Source of the DNA: Ruminococcus sp.
Lineage (GTDB): Bacteria > Bacillota > Clostridia > Oscillospirales > Ruminococcaceae
NCBI GenBank assembly: GCA_017542475.1
Contig: JAFXXD010000038.1
Coordinates: 207,110-271,109, forward strand
Direction: 5' to 3'
DNA: 64,000 nucleotides
The notes beneath the pieces are model-generated. The model was not told the origin of the DNA. It searched no databases and saw nothing but the letters and a program-made list of their open reading frames with translations. Positions 18,045 to 26,158 of this stretch are shown here, one piece after another. The number at the start of each line of letters is the position of its first letter. Position 1 is the stretch's first letter. The position numbers and the translations under genes were made by a program.

Positions 18045-18941
18045 TCAGCCTATCGCGGCGAGTACAATATCCACCGCTGCGGGAGCGTCCCCCTCTTTGA
18101 GGAGCTTCTCCGCTGCTGTCTTAGCCTTCTCGACCTCTGCTGACACCTTCTCGTCGGAGACCACAGCCACCGCATTCGCCTTGGTGTCGAGCATTATCAT
18201 AAAGCCCTTGCCGTCCTCGGAGCACCGCTCGAAGTAGCTGCGGCATATCTCCTCATTGGACTTGCCCGTGCCGTTCGAGGTCGCGAGCACGTATACTGAC
18301 TTCTTTCCCGCAGCGAGCTTCTCCTCAAGCGCCGTCAGCTGCTCGTCGTAGAACAGCCCGATGTTGTCGAACACATACAGCGGACACCTCTCCCCGAGCT
18401 CCATCACGCGGAGCACAGCGGAGAAGTAGTCGCCGTCCATAATATGCTTGGTCGCCCAGAAGAAGGCAAGGCTGTCCTCGCCCTCGGGAATGGCTTTGAG
18501 ACAGCTTCCCGTCCGATAAAGGTAATCGGTGCCCGTATCGTTATTGACGAGCAGCAGCAGACCGCTTCCCCTGCCCTCGTATATGTCGGTGTAGCACTCG
18601 TCCGCGTACTCATAGGGCGTCTTCCCGCCGATATCGTCCGCGATGACCACAGCCGCGTTGACAAGCCTTTCCCTGTAGAGCTTCTCGCAGTAGCTGTTTA
18701 TCTCAGCGACCTGCTCCGCGGTGAGCACGCCGACCCTGTCATAGACATATGTACCCTCGGCAGCCGCAAGCTTTGATGTATCGGGCAGCGGAGCTTCCGT
18801 GACGGCTTCAATTGTCGCCATAGTTGTCTCCGCAGGAGCGTCAGCACCCGAAATGAGCCCTGCTCCGCGCGAGCAGCCCGAAAGCGCAGTTACAACGGCA
18901 GTCAGTATCACCGCCGCAAAAATTTTTTTCAAAAAAATCAT
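18045..18941 (-). CDS. Lipoprotein with tandem TPM-like domains
   Basis: A signal peptide ends in the lipobox ALSGC (Cys23). A Thr/Ala-rich linker follows, then a TPM domain (about 65-175) with DRVGVLTAEQVAEIN at its start and an internal GRGSGLLLLVNNDTG block. The remaining ~115 residues repeat the pattern (FYDEQLTALEEKL, then GKGFMIMLDTKANAV), suggesting a second diverged copy. TPM domains occur in envelope proteins and some have phosphatase or metal-binding activity; function here is unknown. The ribosome binding site AGGA is unusually close to the ATG, so the start is uncertain by a few residues. Confidence 0.78.
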   Translation of the reverse strand: MIFLKKIFAAVILTAVVTALSGCSRGAGLISGADAPAETTMATIEAVTEAPLPDTSKLAAAEGTYVYDRVGVLTAEQVAEINSYCEKLYRERLVNAAVVIADDIGGKTPYEYADECYTDIYEGRGSGLLLLVNNDTGTDYLYRTGSCLKAIPEGEDSLAFFWATKHIMDGDYFSAVLRVMELGERCPLYVFDNIGLFYDEQLTALEEKLAAGKKSVYVLATSNGTGKSNEEICRSYFERCSEDGKGFMIMLDTKANAVAVVSDEKVSAEVEKAKTAAEKLLKEGDAPAAVDIVLAAIG

Positions 18942-18950
18942 TCCTCGCTC

Positions 18951-18979
18951 TTGTAATACTCTTTATATTTTAGTATAAT
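18951..18979 (+). promoter_or_regulatory. Promoter for the DNA glycosylase gene
   Basis: TTGTAA (18951-18956), 17 bases, TATAAT (18974-18979), giving a leader of about 50 nt. It overlaps a promoter on the other strand. Confidence 0.7.
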
Positions 18980-18995
18980 TTAATTGAAAAATCAA
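18967..18995 (-). promoter_or_regulatory. Promoter for the TPM-relQ operon
   Basis: On the minus strand TTGATT (18990-18995), 17 bases, TAAAAT (18967-18972). It overlaps the divergent promoter, so the two may compete. Confidence 0.6.
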
Positions 18996-19033
18996 GTATA
19001 TCAGTGTAAATTCTTTCAACGGAGGAAATATTT

Positions 19034-19846
19034 ATGGATATTACGGTAAAGGGCAGGGACATCATCGTTCATGAGCCCGACCTCGACCTCGACGAGACCC
19101 TCGACTGCGGACAGGCATTCCGCTGGCGAAAAACAGACAGCAACTACGACTGCACCTACACGGGCAGCTTCGTCAACGACAGACTGACCGTGTCGCAGGT
19201 GAAAAAGGGCGAATTCATCTTCCACGACACGACAGAAGCGGACTTCCTCGCGAAATGGAAGGATTACTTCGACCTCGACACCGACTACTCCGAGCTGAAG
19301 CGCCGATTCTCCGAGGACGAGACGCTCTCGAAGGCTTGCAAGTTTGCGGGAGGAATACGTCTTCTCCGTCAGGACAGCTGGGAGTGCCTTATCTCGTTCA
19401 TTATTTCCCAGAACAACAATATCCCGCGTATCAAGGGCATAATCGACCGCCTCTGCGACAACTACGGCGGGGATTTCCCGACAGCGGAGCAGCTCGCGCA
19501 GGAGACTCCCGACAGCCTCGCCTATCTTCGCAGCGGCTTCCGCGCGAAATACCTGTGCGACGGAGCATACCGCGTAAATTCGGGTGAGACCGACCTCGCT
19601 GCAATAGCGGCAGCTCCCATAGACGAAGCACGTGCGGCTCTTAAAGCGATAAAGGGCGTAGGACCGAAGGTCGCGGAGTGCGTGCTCCTGTTCGGTATGC
19701 ACCGCGTGGAGGCATTCCCGATAGATGTGTGGATAAAGCGCGTGCTTGCTGAGTACTACCCCAACGGCTTCCCCGAATTTGCGCGTGACAACGCGGGCAT
19801 AGCTCAGCAGTACCTTTTCCACTACATACGCAATCTCAAGGAATAA
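19034..19846 (+). CDS. ogg: 8-oxoguanine DNA glycosylase/AP lyase, OGG1 type
   Basis: Excises oxidised guanine from DNA. The N-terminal domain has the OGG-type LDCGQAFRW near residue 23. The HhH-GPD core shows LISFIISQNNNIPRIKG (119-135), the helix-hairpin-helix IKGVGPKVAECVLL with the catalytic Lys at 212, and Asp231 in PIDVW. The 270-residue length fits bacterial OGG1 homologues. ATG with GGAGG upstream; monocistronic or read through into the next small gene. Confidence 0.9.
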   Translation: MDITVKGRDIIVHEPDLDLDETLDCGQAFRWRKTDSNYDCTYTGSFVNDRLTVSQVKKGEFIFHDTTEADFLAKWKDYFDLDTDYSELKRRFSEDETLSKACKFAGGIRLLRQDSWECLISFIISQNNNIPRIKGIIDRLCDNYGGDFPTAEQLAQETPDSLAYLRSGFRAKYLCDGAYRVNSGETDLAAIAAAPIDEARAALKAIKGVGPKVAECVLLFGMHRVEAFPIDVWIKRVLAEYYPNGFPEFARDNAGIAQQYLFHYIRNLKE

Positions 19847-19865
19847 AGTCCGCCGAGCAGTCAAT

Positions 19866-19896
19866 ACTCTCCTGTGTAGGGGACGGCGTCCCCGAC
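19866..19896. repeat. Short inverted copy of a mosaic-repeat module
   Basis: TGTAGGGGACGGCGTCCCCG followed by ACGTCCC is almost the exact reverse complement of 11667-11695. It forms a GGGGACG/CGTCCCC hairpin between the glycosylase gene and the next small gene. Confidence 0.7.
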
Positions 19897-19917
19897 GTCC
19901 CGATTATAGGAGGTACT

Positions 19918-20175
19918 ATGATAAAAGGCGTGAACAAGCAGATAATCGAGGTCAACGACCCCGACAGCATTTACTTTGAGAAGGCGGTGTTCTACCTGCG
20001 TGCGGGAGTGCGCAAGCTCCCTGCGGAGATATCCCGCCGCGAGATAGAGCGCTGCTTCGGCGGCGAAGCAAGTTTGTACAGACGCCGCAGCAGACGGCTG
20101 AGGATCTTCCGAACATCGACCTATATTGCGGCAGCACTGACGATAGCCGTGCTGTTCCTTGTCATTCTGCACTGA
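19918..20175 (+). CDS. Small tail-anchored membrane protein
   Basis: An 85-residue protein with a strong AGGAGG site six bases before its ATG. The first ~60 residues are soluble and basic, including an RRRSRRLRIFR stretch; the last ~20 form a single membrane helix ending almost at the C-terminus. The positive-inside rule places the N-terminus in the cytoplasm. I do not recognise a family. It follows the glycosylase gene after a repeat element. Confidence 0.6.
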   Translation: MIKGVNKQIIEVNDPDSIYFEKAVFYLRAGVRKLPAEISRREIERCFGGEASLYRRRSRRLRIFRTSTYIAAALTIAVLFLVILH

Positions 20176-20182
20176 CAGAACA

Positions 20183-20216
20183 ACGGGCTAACGGCTAACA
20201 GCTAACGGCTAACGGC
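20183..20216. repeat. GCTAACGG/GCTAACA tandem array
   Basis: GCTAACGG, GCTAACA, GCTAACGG, GCTAACGG follow one another. A shorter form lies upstream of pyrB at 12872-12888. Confidence 0.65.
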
Positions 20217-20234
20217 TCAAATTATCGAATTATA

Positions 20235-20263
20235 TTGCAATCGCAGCAATAATGTTGTATAAT
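20235..20263 (+). promoter_or_regulatory. Promoter for the AraC-MutS-hpt operon
   Basis: TTGCAA (20235-20240), 17 bases, TATAAT (20258-20263), about 40 bases before the AraC-family start. Confidence 0.75.
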
Positions 20264-20304
20264 ATACGTGTAAGACATCGTTATCCCTGCGAAAGGAGGA
20301 TTAA

Positions 20305-21168
20305 ATGGAACACCCCGAAACAATGAATTTCAAGAGCAAATTCTCGCGGCGCATCATCAACACCCCGAGCCCTGCCGCTAAAAGTACCTTCTTCTATATG
20401 CAGGAAACGGGCGTGATAAAGCCCGAGGACGCTCCCGCCACGCACCGCCGCGACCTCGACTCCCTTCTCATTGTCGCCGTAGCGTCGGGCGCGGGCGAGC
20501 TCGAATACGACGGGCGCACCTACCCGCTGAAAAAGGGCGACTGCTTCTTCATCGACTGCCGCGTATCGCACACGTACAAGAGCTCCGAGGACGACCCGTG
20601 GGAGCTTCTGTGGGTGCACTTCAACGGCGCTACGTCAAGGCAGTACCACGACTACTTCCTCAGGCAGTCCGAGGTAGTGTTCCGTCCCGCGATATTCGAC
20701 AGGTACGTCTCCGCGATAACGGAGATAATAGAGGTCAACGACGCGAAAAAGCCCGAGGCGGAGATACTGACCTCCCGCCTGATAGTCGAGCTGCTGACCC
20801 TGTCGCTTACGGTCTACAGCTCCGCGAGCCAGTACGACACCGCATTAAAGCAGAAGCTTGCGGCGGTAAACAGCTACATCGAGGACCATTTCAGCGAGGA
20901 TCTCTCGCTTGAGAAGCTCTCATCGGAGTTCTACATAAGCAAGTTCTACCTCACCCGCGAGTACAAGAAGATATACGGCAAGACCATATTCCAGCACATC
21001 ATCAGCTGCCGCATAAACTACGGCAAGCAGCTGCTGCGCTTCACGGACAAGTCCGTCGAGGAGATATCGCACCTCTGCGGCTTCAACGACCAGAGCTACT
21101 TTGCCCGCCAGTTCAAGAAGGCGGAGAACCTTACCTGCTTTGCCTACAGGAAAAAATGGCGTGATTAA
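20305..21168 (+). CDS. AraC-family transcriptional regulator
   Basis: The N-terminal half (about 1-165) is a cupin-type ligand domain (EYDGRTYPLKKGDCFFIDCR, then WELLWVHFNG). The C-terminal ~100 residues hold the two AraC helix-turn-helix motifs, with FYISKFYLTREYKKIYG and the signature SVEEISHLCGFNDQSYFARQFKK. Such regulators usually sense sugars or related metabolites. ATG with GAAAGGAGG upstream. Its stop overlaps the next open frame, so it is probably co-transcribed with the MutS-like gene, although a role in controlling it is not evident. Confidence 0.88.
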   Translation: MEHPETMNFKSKFSRRIINTPSPAAKSTFFYMQETGVIKPEDAPATHRRDLDSLLIVAVASGAGELEYDGRTYPLKKGDCFFIDCRVSHTYKSSEDDPWELLWVHFNGATSRQYHDYFLRQSEVVFRPAIFDRYVSAITEIIEVNDAKKPEAEILTSRLIVELLTLSLTVYSSASQYDTALKQKLAAVNSYIEDHFSEDLSLEKLSSEFYISKFYLTREYKKIYGKTIFQHIISCRINYGKQLLRFTDKSVEEISHLCGFNDQSYFARQFKKAENLTCFAYRKKWRD

Positions 21169-21179
21169 TGGAGGACAAT

Positions 21180-22910
21180 ATGAACGATTCATTCAGCATA
21201 CTCTACCCATACAAGAGTGAAACCACGTACAAGCAGCTCTCTGCCGAGACGCTCCACGACCTCGGGCTCGATATGATAATAAAGTCGCTGACCGACGACG
21301 GCAGGGAGCAGAAGATGATAACGAACGTCATCTCGCAGATGACAGCCGATCCGCGCGTCTGCGAGTACAGGCAGAAGGTATTCGCGGACATACTTGCCCT
21401 GCCCGAGCTGAGGACAAAGATGACGGAGCTCTTCGACAAGATGGAGTTTATCCGCAACTTCGGCTCTATGCACAAGAGCTCGGACGAGGAGCTCGGGCTG
21501 TGGCATCTCTTCCACCGCCTTGACGAGCTCGGTGACTACATAAAATGCGTGGAGGCAATGCGCGAGTGCCTCTCCGACGAGCGGATACAGTCTCAGGGAC
21601 TTACCGACCTCCGCGAAAACATCAACGAGCTCTACGACGAGGCATACTTCGCTGAGATGAAGAAGGACATCGCCGCGCTGAAACTGAAGGCTTCGGACGT
21701 GCAGAGCGTCACGCTCGGTATCAATGTGAACGAGCGCTTTGAAGCCGTAAGTATGGGACTTGTCTCGGTCAACAGCAAGCCGTTCAAGAAGTCGGGCATA
21801 GTCAGCAACTTCGCGGACGCCCTCTCCAATAAGGACAAGATAAACGACACCTCCGACTGGGACGGCGATATGCACTACCACCAGATAGACAAGCAGAACA
21901 CGGCGAACGTGGCTTCATTCATCGAGAAATTCGGCGGCTTCAATGCGGTGCGCAACAACTCCTTCGTTGACGGACGCATACGCGCGACGGTAGTGAGGAC
22001 TCCCGATGACGACGGCGCAAGCAATTCCACGTTCTATCTTGAAACGATACTGAACAAAATGCTCGGCTCGCTGGTGAAGAAGCTCCGCGACACGCTGACC
22101 AAGTACGCAAATGTCGCTATCGTGAACATCTCCCAGCTTATCCCCGAGTTCGTGTACTATATCCGCTTTGCCGAATTCATCGGCAGGCTGACCGACGCGG
22201 GAGCACGCTTCTGCGAGGCGAATGTCGCGGGAGAAGGCGGCTCAGATATGGAAGCCCGCGGCTTATACAACCTCAGACTTGCGGTAAATCTCGAGGACAA
22301 GAGCGAAATAGTCCCCAACGACCTCGACTTCGACGCCGACCATATGCTCTACATACTCACGGGAGCTAACCGCGGCGGCAAGACCACTATAACGCAGGCA
22401 GTCGGACAGCTCTACGTCCTCGCACAGGGCGGCATATCCGTCCCCGCGGAGGGCTTCACCTACCGCCCCGTTGACTGCATATACACCCACTTCCCCGCCG
22501 ATGAGGACAAGACAATGGACCTCGGACGCCTCGGCGAGGAGTGCATACGCTTCAAGGAGATATACAACGAATGTACCGCTGACAGCCTTGTGCTGATGAA
22601 CGAGACGTTCTCGACGACCTCATTTGAGGAGGGCTACTACATCGCCCGCGACTCCGTCCGCGCACTTATGGAGAAGCGTGTGCGGACGATATACAACACG
22701 CATATGCACAAGCTCGCCTCAGACGCAGACGAGCTCAACCGCATAACAGGCGGAGCAAAAGCATCTTCGCTGATAATGAAGAGCGACGGCGGAAAGCGTT
22801 CGTTCAGGGTGGAGGTCGCCTCGCCCGAGGGCTCGTCCTATGCGAGCGATATAGCCAAAAAATACGGCGTAACATATGAAATGCTGACAGGCAGCAAAAC
22901 GGAGGAATAA
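21180..22910 (+). CDS. MutS-related ATPase, lacking mismatch-recognition domain
   Basis: A ~576-residue protein with the MutS core and ATPase domains but not the N-terminal mismatch-binding domain. Walker A is ANRGGKTT (about residue 396), preceded by LTG; Walker B is VLMNETFSTTS, and a VRTIYNTHMHKLA switch follows. The central region is helical, like the MutS lever/clamp. I choose the ATG at 21180, five bases after GGAGG, over one at 21168 that overlaps the AraC-family stop. Such proteins are annotated as MutS-family DNA mismatch repair ATPases; the actual role is unclear. Confidence 0.82.
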   Translation: MNDSFSILYPYKSETTYKQLSAETLHDLGLDMIIKSLTDDGREQKMITNVISQMTADPRVCEYRQKVFADILALPELRTKMTELFDKMEFIRNFGSMHKSSDEELGLWHLFHRLDELGDYIKCVEAMRECLSDERIQSQGLTDLRENINELYDEAYFAEMKKDIAALKLKASDVQSVTLGINVNERFEAVSMGLVSVNSKPFKKSGIVSNFADALSNKDKINDTSDWDGDMHYHQIDKQNTANVASFIEKFGGFNAVRNNSFVDGRIRATVVRTPDDDGASNSTFYLETILNKMLGSLVKKLRDTLTKYANVAIVNISQLIPEFVYYIRFAEFIGRLTDAGARFCEANVAGEGGSDMEARGLYNLRLAVNLEDKSEIVPNDLDFDADHMLYILTGANRGGKTTITQAVGQLYVLAQGGISVPAEGFTYRPVDCIYTHFPADEDKTMDLGRLGEECIRFKEIYNECTADSLVLMNETFSTTSFEEGYYIARDSVRALMEKRVRTIYNTHMHKLASDADELNRITGGAKASSLIMKSDGGKRSFRVEVASPEGSSYASDIAKKYGVTYEMLTGSKTEE

Positions 22911-22913
22911 GCA

Positions 22914-23462
22914 ATGGAACTGTTCAAGAAGGAATTATTCGACAGAGGCATAAAACGCGTAGTCGTCAGTGAAGACGAGATACGCGCCCGCATAGCCGAG
23001 GCAGGCAAATACATAGACAGCATTTACGACGGCAGACCGATACTGCTCGTGAGCATACTGAAAGGCTCGTTCGTCTTTCTCGCAGACCTCGCAAGAGCCG
23101 TCACCGTACCGTGTGAGATAGCGTTTATGGCGGCGAAGAGCTACTACGAGAGCACACAGTCCTCGGGCATAGTCCACATCACAATGGACCTCGACCGCGA
23201 CATCTCGGACTGTCACGTCATCATAGTCGAGGACATCATCGACACGGGCAGGACGCTCGCGGACGTGGTTAAGCTGCTGAGATCGAGAGAGCCGCTCTCG
23301 CTGAGGGTAGTGACCCTCCTTGACAAGCCCGAGCGCCGCGCAGTGCCGTTTGAGGCGGATATGTCACTGTTCACGATACCCGACCTGTTTGTGATAGGCT
23401 ACGGACTGGACTACGGCGAATACTACCGAAACCTCCCCTACATAGCCGAATACGGAGAATAA
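22914..23462 (+). CDS. hpt: Hypoxanthine phosphoribosyltransferase
   Basis: Salvages hypoxanthine and guanine to IMP and GMP with PRPP. The 182-residue length is typical. The PRPP loop is VIIVEDIIDTGRTL (about 103-116), with SILKGSFVFLADL and FVIGYGLDY around the base. In many Firmicutes hpt lies between tilS and ftsH; here it has moved to follow the MutS-like gene, three bases downstream. Terminator just after the stop. Confidence 0.93.
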   Translation: MELFKKELFDRGIKRVVVSEDEIRARIAEAGKYIDSIYDGRPILLVSILKGSFVFLADLARAVTVPCEIAFMAAKSYYESTQSSGIVHITMDLDRDISDCHVIIVEDIIDTGRTLADVVKLLRSREPLSLRVVTLLDKPERRAVPFEADMSLFTIPDLFVIGYGLDYGEYYRNLPYIAEYGE

Positions 23463-23465
23463 ACA

Positions 23466-23502
23466 AAGCACCGTTACATTCAGTGTAACGGTGCTTTTTT
23501 CT
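23466..23502. terminator. Terminator between converging hpt and metG
   Basis: The stem AGCACCGTTACA/TGTAACGGTGCT is followed by six Ts on the plus strand. On the other strand it is followed by TTGTTTA, so it may also serve metG. Confidence 0.88.
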
Positions 23503-23522
23503 GAGCTCTTTATTCTGAGTTC

Positions 23523-25541
23523 TTACTCCTCGCCGCCCTGTGCAAACTGGCTTTCGTGGCGTGTGAAGAAGTCGGTGCGCGGAGGCAGGAATTTGAGCTT
23601 GTGCTGCTCGCCCGTGAAGAATGTGAGCGGCTCGAGGATAGTATCCCACGACCAGATACGCTCATCGACCTCGAGGTACTCGCGGAGCTTCTCTGTACCG
23701 AAGGGAGCCATCGGGTGCAGGAGCACTCCCGCGATACGTATGATATAGAACAGGTTCGCGAGAGCCTGCGCGAGCTCTTCTCTGCTGACATTTTCGCCGT
23801 TTACAGCCTTAGCCATATACTTGCTGCCGTTGCGGATATAGCTGTCGAGCACGTAGGTGCACTGGTGGAAAGCGAACTTGGACATATGCCTCTCGTATTC
23901 GAGGACAGCCTTCTTCGCGTCGGCTACGAACTTCTCCTCGGGAGCAAGGTCGGGCATAATGCCGTCGAACTCCTTCTGCGTGGTGTAGAACGCGGTGCGT
24001 ATCATACGGTTGTACACATTCGAGAGGAGCAGACCGTCCTTGACAACGGGGTCGGCGTCCTCGGGCTTGGCGTCGGGATTGAACGGCTTCGGCATAAAGC
24101 TTACGGAGCGCTGACCGAGACCGAGTCCGAGCCAGTGCATACGGAGCTGCTCTGGCGTGTAGTAGTTGAGGAGGTCGTCAGCCATCGGAGGCTTAACGGC
24201 TCCCGAGCTCGAAGCCTTCTTGTCGAGGAAGAGGATGTGGTGGTTTGCTACGATGACAGGCAGCTGGAGCTCGCCGTCGGGAACGTCAGCAGTCTTTGTA
24301 TCGGAAGCCTGCTGAGCCATCCACATAGCGGGCTCGGCAATGCCGTAGAAGTAGATGTTGTCCTGACCGATGAACTGGTACACGGTCGAATCCTTGCTGC
24401 ACCAGTAGTCCTTCCACTCCTCGCGGCTCCTGCCCTCATTTTCGAGGTAGGTCTGCGTGAACGAGATAGGCGCCCACAGCGACTCGGGCCATACCCACAC
24501 GGTAAGTCCCTCAACGCCGTCCATTACGGGTGCGGGAACTCCCCACTCGATGTTGCCCGTGAGACGGAACGGAACAAGTGTCTTGCCCGTTCTGTAGCGT
24601 ATACCGTTCTCGGTGAGGATGCGGCAAGCCTCGTCGCAGTCGGAGAGCTTGGCAAACTGTATCGTGAACGAGGGCTTCTTGGGCTCCTCGAGGTATTCGT
24701 GCGCGGGCATAGAATCCTTGAGCGAGAAATACTTCTCCTCGAACTCACGCTTTACGTAGATAACGGGCGGCTTGAGGAACTCGTCGATAGTCTTCCACAC
24801 AACGGGACGGATATCCTTGCGCTTTTTGAGCTCCTCGACCCAGTCCTTCATCAGCTGCTCGTAGTCGCGGAGCTTGAAGTACCAGTTGGTAACGGGCTTC
24901 ATCGTGGGAGTCTCGCCCGTGAGCGTGCTTACGGGGTCAACGAGGTTCTCGGGCATATACTGGTGACCGAGGTCGCACTCGTCGGCGTAGCCCTTCTCTG
25001 AGGTGCAGCCCTCCACGGGACATTTACCGATTACCTGTCTGCCGTTGAGGAAGCAGCCCGCCTTCTCGTCGAAGAACTGCATAGTCGTTATCTGATCGAG
25101 CTGACCCTTCTTGTGGAGCGAGCTGATGAACCAGTCAGTGACCTCAGCGTGTATCTCCTTGGAGCGTCCGAGACCCGAAGCCGCGAACAGATTCGGGGAT
25201 ATGCCGTAGTCGTCGAGGGTCTTCTGCTGCTTATCGTGGTTGCGCTGAACGAACTCCTCAAGGGTGCCGCTGAATTCGCCGTTCTTGACCTTGACGCGCC
25301 AGCCCTCGGCTATGGGCGAGCCGTAGCAGTCGGTACCGCCGACGAAGATGACGTTGTCCTTACCGATACGGTCGCGCATAAAGCGGGCGTAGGTGTCGGC
25401 GAAGACGAACATACCGCCTACGTGACCAAAGTGAAGCTCCTTGTTGCCGTAGGGCATACCGCCCGTGATAACGGCTCTCTTCGGGAAGACGGGACGCGGT
25501 ATCTCGAAGGGCTTATTGTTTTTTTCATTCTTGTCAGACAT
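23523..25541 (-). CDS. metG: Methionyl-tRNA synthetase-like class I ligase with variant KMSKS
   Basis: Class I aminoacyl-tRNA synthetase of the MetRS type, charging tRNA with methionine. The first signature is HFGH at 37-40, and a Cys-Cys-Cys-His knuckle (CPVEGC to CDLGH) follows in the connective region. The usual KMSKS is replaced by KKASSSG. The catalytic domain carries an insertion of about 60 residues before GNIEWGVPAP. The 672-residue length and C-terminal helical anticodon domain fit MetRS. Start at ATG 25541 with AAGGAA upstream. Whether this is the only MetRS cannot be known from the window. Confidence 0.8.
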   Translation of the reverse strand: MSDKNEKNNKPFEIPRPVFPKRAVITGGMPYGNKELHFGHVGGMFVFADTYARFMRDRIGKDNVIFVGGTDCYGSPIAEGWRVKVKNGEFSGTLEEFVQRNHDKQQKTLDDYGISPNLFAASGLGRSKEIHAEVTDWFISSLHKKGQLDQITTMQFFDEKAGCFLNGRQVIGKCPVEGCTSEKGYADECDLGHQYMPENLVDPVSTLTGETPTMKPVTNWYFKLRDYEQLMKDWVEELKKRKDIRPVVWKTIDEFLKPPVIYVKREFEEKYFSLKDSMPAHEYLEEPKKPSFTIQFAKLSDCDEACRILTENGIRYRTGKTLVPFRLTGNIEWGVPAPVMDGVEGLTVWVWPESLWAPISFTQTYLENEGRSREEWKDYWCSKDSTVYQFIGQDNIYFYGIAEPAMWMAQQASDTKTADVPDGELQLPVIVANHHILFLDKKASSSGAVKPPMADDLLNYYTPEQLRMHWLGLGLGQRSVSFMPKPFNPDAKPEDADPVVKDGLLLSNVYNRMIRTAFYTTQKEFDGIMPDLAPEEKFVADAKKAVLEYERHMSKFAFHQCTYVLDSYIRNGSKYMAKAVNGENVSREELAQALANLFYIIRIAGVLLHPMAPFGTEKLREYLEVDERIWSWDTILEPLTFFTGEQHKLKFLPPRTDFFTRHESQFAQGGEE

Positions 25542-25580
25542 TTTATATGATTCCTTTCGGTGGATTTTCATTTACTCATT

Positions 25581-25609
25581 ATTATAACATAAAAACAATA
25601 AATATGCAA
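25581..25609 (-). promoter_or_regulatory. Promoter for metG
   Basis: On the minus strand TTGCAT (25604-25609), 17 bases, TATAAT (25581-25586), about 35 bases before the ATG. Confidence 0.7.
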
Positions 25610-25624
25610 TACCTACGGTAAACT

Positions 25625-26090
25625 TACATTGCTATCCCCTCTCCACAGCAAGGGCTCTGCCCTTGCCCCGCCTAAGACTCTGCCTCCGGACTCCGCAGGG
25701 GAACACAGTTCCCCTGACCCCGAACTACGTTGCCACTCGCAAGCTCGCTCACTACGTTCAAAAGGCATACTCTGCTTTCGGCGGGGAACAAACGCGGGAA
25801 AAGGCCACCGTCTCACATATCTTCAGCGCGAAACCAAAAGTTTCGCTCAAGCCTTTTCAAAGGCTTGCAGGGTCGAGGGACAGCGTCCCTCGTCGCCGTT
25901 CACAGCTTATCAAGAACGGCGAAACTAATCGAAGGCGCTCTGCAAGGGGTGAATCGCAAAACAATCCTGTGAATTGTTTTGCGAGAGGGGACGCTCTGAA
26001 GGAGAGCGTCCCCTACTGCCGTTCCGCCATTACTTCCCTGCGGAGTTACCTCCGCACAAGACTGCAACTCGATTTTAATGTGACTTCGCA
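25625..26090. repeat. Mosaic of palindromic repeats, copy 2
   Basis: About 465 bases between divergent metG and degV hold no gene but many inverted repeats. Examples: CAAGGGCTCTGCCCTTG (25648-25664); AGGGGAACACAGTTCCCCT (25697-25715); AAGCCTTTTCAAAGGCTT (25849-25866); GAGGGACAGCGTCCCTC (25875-25891); GCAAAACAATCC/GAATTGTTTTGC; GGGGACGCTCT/AGAGCGTCCCC (25987-26013); and TGCGGAGTTACCTCCGCA (26039-26056). Several modules match the 11.3-11.7 kb mosaic in the same order. Confidence 0.75.
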
Positions 26091-26096
26091 CAAAAC

Positions 26097-26125
26097 TTGA
26101 CAAACCCACGCAACAATGATATAAT
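26097..26125 (+). promoter_or_regulatory. Promoter for the DegV gene
   Basis: TTGACA (26097-26102), 17 bases, TATAAT (26120-26125): a perfect consensus directly after the repeat mosaic. Confidence 0.85.
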
Positions 26126-26158
26126 ATTATCAAATTCTCACCCGATAAGGAGACAATG

